A stretch of DNA of 64,000 nt. Source: Epithemia pelagica (lineage: Eukaryota; Bacillariophyta; Bacillariophyceae; Surirellales; Surirellaceae). Under the pieces are notes generated by a model. The model saw only the letters and a program-made list of their open reading frames with translations. It had not been told where the DNA came from and searched no databases. Location of the stretch: positions 620,001 through 684,000 of the forward strand of contig OX337232.1 in NCBI GenBank assembly GCA_946965045.2, written 5' to 3'. Below are positions 59,314 through 64,000 of the stretch, one piece after another. Position 1 is the first letter of the stretch. Every line of letters starts with the position of its first letter. The translations under genes and the position numbers were made by a program.

Positions 59314-61857
59314 TTAGAGAATGATACGGCGACGCCGTTGTGTTCGATCGACGCGTCGTTTCGTCAATGGTTCTTCTTCGCGTTTGTCTAGAACGAATCC
59401 ACGAAACCCCGGTTTTTTCTTGTTCTTGTGGTTGTTGGTGAGGTTGTCTTTGGACAGGCTCTGGGTAAATTTTTGGTTCACTTTGTCGTGTTCCTGTTTC
59501 GCACGTTGCTGCTTCTGTTCGGTTTCCAGCCGTTGCACTTGTTGACGAAGGTGTTCCACTTGTTTTTCGTGTTGCGATTCGAGTCGTTGACGTTCCTGTT
59601 CCCATTCCGTTCGTTCCGCGTCCCATTTCGTTTGTCGACGGTCCCATTCCAATTGGTGTTGTTGTTCCTGCTCCTCCCAAATCAAGGACAAGTTATGCAA
59701 TTGCAGTTCCCGGTACAATTCGGACGTGGAGTACTGCAGGTCGGTGGAAAAACAGGCGTGTCCACACGCCTCGTACAATGCCTTGGCCGACAGCGAGACC
59801 AGACTGGTTGTCGTCGTGCATTCTCCATCTTCCTCGTTGTCGTCGTCCTGGTTGCTCGTGGCTGGGACCAGTCCACAGTCTTCCCATTCGGGATCCTGGA
59901 CGGCATGGGCAATACAAGTCAAGCTTTCGACGACTCCCTCTAGGAGTTGGTCCAGTTCAGAATCGTTGAGAATGGTTTCGAGCGGCGAACCATTGGATTC
60001 CAAGACTCGTTTCATCAGTTTCATCATCATGACTGTACTGCTATCCTCCTCCTCATCGTCGTGCTCCATGTCGTCCTCACCATCGTCCGCCTTTTCGGGA
60101 CAACGGTCGGCAATGCGTTGTGTCAAGGCCGATACCAACTGTCGTTTTATATCCAGGGTGGCATTCAATCGTGCTTCCAATCCATTCCTGCGGTCGTCCA
60201 ATGGTCCAGCAGTTTCCAACACGGGCAACCGGAAAAGATTGGTACAGTGTCCCACCGCCAAGGCGGCGGGTAGAATGTGCAACCTAAACACCATGGCCGG
60301 ACCCAACGTCTCGATCCAATCCTCGTCGTCGGATGATAGTTCCAGTTGATGATTCGACAGGGGCGTTCCTTCGTGGTCCACCGCCACGGTGAGTGTGACG
60401 GGACAAAGGTAATAAATGTGAACCGTTCCGGGGGAAGACGAATGGCACAGTCCATCCCACCAACTCATCGCAGTACTTGTACCCAGTGACTGCGGCACAA
60501 AGATGCAATAGTACGGTAGTGCTCCAGAAAAGGGAACCATGGTTTGAACCATTTTGGAATGAAACAAGAGCTGGTGAGCCAAAAACTCGAGGGTCGTGTC
60601 CATGGCTGCGGCACACATTTGGTACGACGACGTGTTTTTCGAGTGCTGTGTGGTGCACTCTTGTCGTTGGCTGTCCTTGTGGGTGTCCTTGTCGCTTGTT
60701 TCTCCTTCATGTTGTTGTTGGTGGTGGTTTCGTGGGATATGTTCCATGGCATCACTGTCACTAGTACTAGTGGTCCCCGTTGCCGTCCTTGGGCGAATGG
60801 CGTTTTCCATGGCTTGTTTCAAGCATGGCGGTGCCACCTGCAGAGCCGTTTCTCCTTGATTGTTTTGAGCATGGACCAAAGTATGGATCATTGAAGAATT
60901 CAATCTCACCGTGTTGTCATTGTCATTGCTGGGACAAAACAAGGCCACCAAACGTTGCACCAGTTTGTGCTGTACCGTGTCACGGGCCGCTGCCGCGACA
61001 TATTCTTGTGGTTCCTGCAATTGCTGGACAAAGTGAACCCAGACCTGTTGCTGAGCCACGGAAAAGGACAATTCTTGGTTCTGCTGGGCCAGGGAGACTC
61101 GAAGCGTGTCCAAATACCCATGGGCCAATTGACCCAACACGTGTTGTCGTCGTTGTTGCTGGGATGTGGTCGTTCGTTTTGTTCTTGTTGTTGTCGACGC
61201 GGTACTGGTGCTGCCAGTCGAACCAACGTTGGTGGGCGTCGATTCCGTGCTGGTTCGGTTCTGGTTGTGGTTGTCCTTGCTGCTCCTTGTACTGGTTTTG
61301 ACACGAGTTTGGTTCTTGTTGTTGTTCTTGCTGCTAGGTCGTGCGTTGTCCCATTTGGGCTGCTTTTTCTGTGGTCCCGTGTCTCGTTTGGGTTGCTTAA
61401 TATTCTTTGGTTGTACAGTCCTTTTGGTGGTCGTTGTTGTCGTCGTTGGGCGCGATGGTGGCGGCGGCGGCTGGTTCTTGTCGTTGTCGTCATGGTTCGT
61501 GTCGTGGGGCACGACGGGATGGTAGTGGTACAACCATTGCAGCAAGTCCCACCAAGACGACACTGATGACGACGACGACCGGGGATCCCGGGAGGATGCT
61601 GCGGCTGTTGTTGCTGTGAGTGATGATGATGATGATGGTGGTTGTTGTTGATGCAGGTATTGTTCCAAAACGAGATCCAAGGGCAATTGTCCATGAGCAT
61701 CCCGCATACTCATGGCCGTGGTCCTGCCACCAGCACCACCACCACGATGAATCGTCGTCGTTGACTCGTCGTCCGCTCCGGCCAAACGTTGGATCCACTC
61801 CATTCGCGTCGTATTAGTACTCGTACGATTCGTCGTGTGCTCAGTTCCCTCCATCAT
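59314..61857 (-). CDS. Large low-complexity protein with C-terminal coiled coil
   Basis: Single exon of 847 aa from the ATG at 61857. The start (MEWIQRLAGADDES..., MRDAHGQLPLDLVLEQYL) and NNQGETALQVAPPCLKQAM near residue 325 resemble single ankyrin-like units separated by long Thr/Asn/Gln/Lys tracts. An ordered middle region, residues about 420-580, contains LEFLAHQLLFHSKMVQTMVP, YYLCPVTLTVAVDHEG and ETLGPAMVFRLHILPAALAV. An acidic helix region follows. The last about 130 residues are a Gln/Glu/Arg coiled coil (EWEQERQRLESQHEKQVEHL) ending in a basic tail (TKRRVDRTQRRRRIIL). No enzyme motif. A cytosolic scaffold is the best guess. It converges with the sulfotransferase gene. Confidence 0.72.
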   Translation of the reverse strand: MMEGTEHTTNRTSTNTTRMEWIQRLAGADDESTTTIHRGGGAGGRTTAMSMRDAHGQLPLDLVLEQYLHQQQPPSSSSSLTATTAAASSRDPRSSSSSVSSWWDLLQWLYHYHPVVPHDTNHDDNDKNQPPPPPSRPTTTTTTTKRTVQPKNIKQPKRDTGPQKKQPKWDNARPSSKNNNKNQTRVKTSTRSSKDNHNQNRTSTESTPTNVGSTGSTSTASTTTRTKRTTTSQQQRRQHVLGQLAHGYLDTLRVSLAQQNQELSFSVAQQQVWVHFVQQLQEPQEYVAAAARDTVQHKLVQRLVALFCPSNDNDNTVRLNSSMIHTLVHAQNNQGETALQVAPPCLKQAMENAIRPRTATGTTSTSDSDAMEHIPRNHHQQQHEGETSDKDTHKDSQRQECTTQHSKNTSSYQMCAAAMDTTLEFLAHQLLFHSKMVQTMVPFSGALPYYCIFVPQSLGTSTAMSWWDGLCHSSSPGTVHIYYLCPVTLTVAVDHEGTPLSNHQLELSSDDEDWIETLGPAMVFRLHILPAALAVGHCTNLFRLPVLETAGPLDDRRNGLEARLNATLDIKRQLVSALTQRIADRCPEKADDGEDDMEHDDEEEDSSTVMMMKLMKRVLESNGSPLETILNDSELDQLLEGVVESLTCIAHAVQDPEWEDCGLVPATSNQDDDNEEDGECTTTTSLVSLSAKALYEACGHACFSTDLQYSTSELYRELQLHNLSLIWEEQEQQHQLEWDRRQTKWDAERTEWEQERQRLESQHEKQVEHLRQQVQRLETEQKQQRAKQEHDKVNQKFTQSLSKDNLTNNHKNKKKPGFRGFVLDKREEEPLTKRRVDRTQRRRRIIL

Positions 61858-63239
61858 GCTCCACCACAGGGCCGGATTGACGCAGGCATAATGAAATTGC
61901 CTTAAAAGCTTGTTCCGTCTCGGATTGCACTACAGATAGATTATCAACAAGCTAGCCTTTCGTCCTAGAGAGGTCGCGTCAATGTCCCAAAAGGCTAGGT
62001 CGTTCGTCCAAACATCATCCAAGATTTCGGGGAGGCAACGTGTTCTCGTAGGACAGAATTCAGGTCTCAGCGTATATCTACAACCGATTAAGCGTAAGAA
62101 AGTGCGCCGGTCAGTTGGATGGCACGTGTCTTTAATTAATTTTGGTCCTGATGTCGGAAATCTGGTCCCGATCTCGGAATTCGGGTCGATCTCGGAATTC
62201 GGGCCAGATCTCGGAATTCGGGTCGATCTCGGAATTCGGGCCAGATCTCGGAATTCGGGTGTTTACTCTGAAATAAAGTATACTTTTGTCGGAATTCGGG
62301 TCGATCTCGGAATTCGGGCCAGATCTCGGAATTCGGGTCGATCTCGGAATTCGGGCCAGATCTCGGAATTTGGTCTTTCCGTTGAACGGTTTTCAAGTTG
62401 CCGTGCCTGCTCGCAATATCCTGTTTGACAGGTCAACTCGTCTCTCTATTGACTAGATAGCTAGGAGTACTATTAGCCATTATCGAAATTCGGGGTTTTA
62501 GCTATGGAATGGGAACACTATCTACTTCAAGGAATGATTAACTAGGATAGGTTGTGCTATGGCTTTTGTCTGACTTCTCGTCCGGACTCGACAGGTCATA
62601 GCAAATCTCTTGGCAGCCTCTCGTCCGAGACGGAACCAGCTTTTAAGGCAATTTCAATGCAAGGGAGTCCGACCCCATACATCGGGGTGGGTGGTCTATA
62701 CTGGTGGTGGACCAGTTTGGGGGGTGGTGCCCTGCAAGGCCCAAACAGGGGGGGATGGTGCCCTGCAAGGCCCAAACATGCCACGGATTGCGTCCCGTGA
62801 CGGGGTCAATGGGCGAATGCTGGTCGTCGTCGTTTTCGTCCTTGTCATTCTTGTTGTTACGCTTAATACTAACTATATACCTAGCTATGCAGGTAGTTCG
62901 TCTCACATTTTTATTTTACAGTAGAATTTTATTGTAGAGCCGGGAAGTAGTGATCGTGCGAATCGCGCGACATCATGGGTGAACCGCGAAAGGAACATTA
63001 TGTCCCTGCGACATCCCATCTCATAATAAAACCGGGCGGTAGTCACTACCTACATATCTAGATATAAAGTAAGCAGATTACTCCCCTGTGATTTCTCATT
63101 CCTTCCTCGTCGGGCGCCCGGCTTGTCGGGAGAATGACTCGACGGGCATATGTCTTGTCGGGCATGCGCCCTCCTCGAACATATGCCCTTCTCGTAATTC
63201 TACCCTCCGCGCCGGGCGACCCTCCTCTAAAGGAATGAA
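61858..63239. other. Repeat-bearing intergenic region
   Basis: 1.4 kb with no supported gene. It contains a minisatellite (62155-62372), a two-copy GC-rich repeat (62725-62778, unit TGGTGCCCTGCAAGGCCCAA) and a foldback palindrome (63086-63246). Confidence 0.6.
62155..62372. repeat. EcoRI-site minisatellite, dimeric 37-bp unit
   Basis: About ten copies of the core ATCTCGGAATTCGGG alternate between spacers TCG and CCAG, so the higher-order unit is about 37 bp. The array is interrupted once at about 62260-62288 by GTGTTTACTCTGAAATAAAG and a few more bases, then resumes with the same alternation. The last copy is degenerate (GGAATTTGG). Confidence 0.93.
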
Positions 63240-63246
63240 TCACCGT
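63086..63246. repeat. Imperfect foldback palindrome at the end of the LRR gene
   Basis: The left arm runs CTGTGATTTCTCATTCCTT..CGCCCGGC..GACGGGCATATG and the right arm, read as its complement, CGGTGATTCATTCCTTT..CGCCCGGC..AAGGGCATATG, meeting at a GGGCATGCGCCC centre near 63168. It is about 160 bp in total with mismatches and small gaps. The right end overlaps the last codons and stop of the LRR gene. It could be a foldback/MITE insertion. Confidence 0.6.
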
Positions 63247-64000
63247 GAAGTAGTCTTACTACTACCATTCGGATTCCAGGGACACGTCCAATGGGATTGC
63301 TGCTGCACGACAAAGTCCACCAGATTTTGGTCCGTGGGTGGTGGTCGCTCGGGACGAATTGTTGTGGTGGTGGTGGTGGTGGTGGTGGTTTGGTGGACGA
63401 AGCGTTGATACAAAAAGTGCAAGGCCGTACACTGATCCAAGACGTGGGGTCCTTCCAGCAAGACACGACTGCTTTGGGTCGTCAATAAGGACAGGGAATG
63501 ACAGCCTTGCAAGGCTTGTGTGTGCAACGTCACTGATCTGGTGTTGGCTGCTGTTGGTCCATGGTCGGGTAGGACCAAGGACAAGAGGGAGGCACATCCG
63601 GCAAAGGCGGATGGACCAATCACAAACGACGACGACGAGGATGGTGCAGTGTTGTGATTGTTGTGGTTGTTAGTGGTAGTAGTGGTCGTCGATTTTTGGG
63701 ACGACGACGACGACGACAGGTCGATCGTGAGCAAGGCGCGACACTGGGCAAAGGTGGAGGCGGGAATGCCCCCAGTACGACAACACGACGGCCACCCGCG
63801 CACATGGACCAATCGCGTACACCCTTGAAAGAGGCCCGGTCCCACTTCCAATGGTACCGTGGTCGTGGCATCCAGAAAGGAGACCCCGGACAAGCGAGTA
63901 CAGTGTGCAAAGGCCCGCGCTCCCAGGCGTGTCACGGTTGGTGGTAGAATCAAGGGACCCGTGCAGGCGGTGCAATGCACAAAACATTCCTCGCCAATCT
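63240..64000 (-). CDS. BspA-type (LRR_5) leucine-rich-repeat protein, 5' end beyond window
   Basis: The minus-strand frame is open to the right edge (read at the edge as IGEECFVHCTACTGPLILPP) and stops at 63240, so at least 253 C-terminal residues are present. Repeats of the form LPPTVTRLGARAFAHCTRLS, GPGLFQGCTRLVHV, GIPASTFAQCRALLTIDL and IGPSAFAGCASLLSLVLP match the BspA/LRR_5 consensus (I...AF..C..L..(I/V).LP), a class greatly expanded in diatoms and common in secreted or surface proteins and in intracellular adaptors. Low-complexity Ser, Thr and Asn runs interrupt the array. The end (HQTTTTTTTTTTIRPERPPP, SHWTCPWNPNGSSK) is unstructured. The N-terminus, and so any signal peptide, is outside the window. 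Confidence 0.83.
   Translation of the reverse strand, partial: IGEECFVHCTACTGPLILPPTVTRLGARAFAHCTRLSGVSFLDATTTVPLEVGPGLFQGCTRLVHVRGWPSCCRTGGIPASTFAQCRALLTIDLSSSSSSQKSTTTTTTNNHNNHNTAPSSSSSFVIGPSAFAGCASLLSLVLPDHGPTAANTRSVTLHTQALQGCHSLSLLTTQSSRVLLEGPHVLDQCTALHFLYQRFVHQTTTTTTTTTTIRPERPPPTDQNLVDFVVQQQSHWTCPWNPNGSSKTTSR

Noticed and set aside
62155-62372. CRISPR array
   Set aside because: The repeats are tandem with only 3-4 nt spacers and the context is eukaryotic; it is a minisatellite.

Overview
The window looks like nuclear DNA of a diatom, probably a pennate one; the species cannot be named from sequence alone. The signs are: short spliceosomal introns (about 60-580 bp, many with a GTACGT or GTAAGT donor); a secreted Lys/Gly/Pro repeat protein of the silaffin-like kind; plastid-type N-termini with Phe just after the signal peptide (ASAF-like); Asn/Gln/Asp-rich low-complexity proteins; and a tyrosine-recombinase retroelement. 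There are no operons. Genes lie on both strands with 0.3-5 kb spacers.

Layout. 0.4-4.4 kb: tandem pair of secreted, Asn-rich single-pass membrane proteins. 4.9-6.3 kb: small plastid-targeted protein in five coding exons, including a 14-nt microexon, with a foldback hairpin in one intron. 7.6-13.3 kb: very large CSC1/OSCA/TMEM63-type channel. 13.8-17 kb: two low-complexity or coiled-coil proteins, the second founding a local paralogue family called family X here. 18.7-20.4 kb: YrhK-repeat membrane protein. 20.4-25 kb: gene graveyard with MutL/PMS and family-X relics. 25-27.8 kb: kelch protein and J-domain protein. 29-35.6 kb: DIRS-like retroelement (gag, RT-RNase H, truncated tyrosine recombinase) whose gag and pol share one frame interrupted by one TGA. 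35.8-36.7 kb: silaffin-like repeat protein. 37.8-50 kb: three paralogous EGF-like type I membrane proteins, with a pirin and a second family-X gene between them. 50.5-53 kb: cold-shock-domain protein whose C-terminus is a third family-X domain. 53-59 kb: a Cys-rich candidate gene, an orphan, and a sulfotransferase with a duplicated truncated 5' copy. 59-64 kb: large coiled-coil protein, minisatellite, foldback palindrome, and a BspA-type leucine-rich-repeat gene running off the right edge.

Themes. Much of the content is cell-surface or secretory (EGF receptors, Asn-rich membrane pair, silaffin-like protein, sulfotransferase, LRR). The window has also been shaped by local duplication: paired genes, internal exon-module duplication, a domain family present in three genes plus one relic, and one apparent gene fusion. 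Exon models come from splice signals and phase only and have no transcript support.
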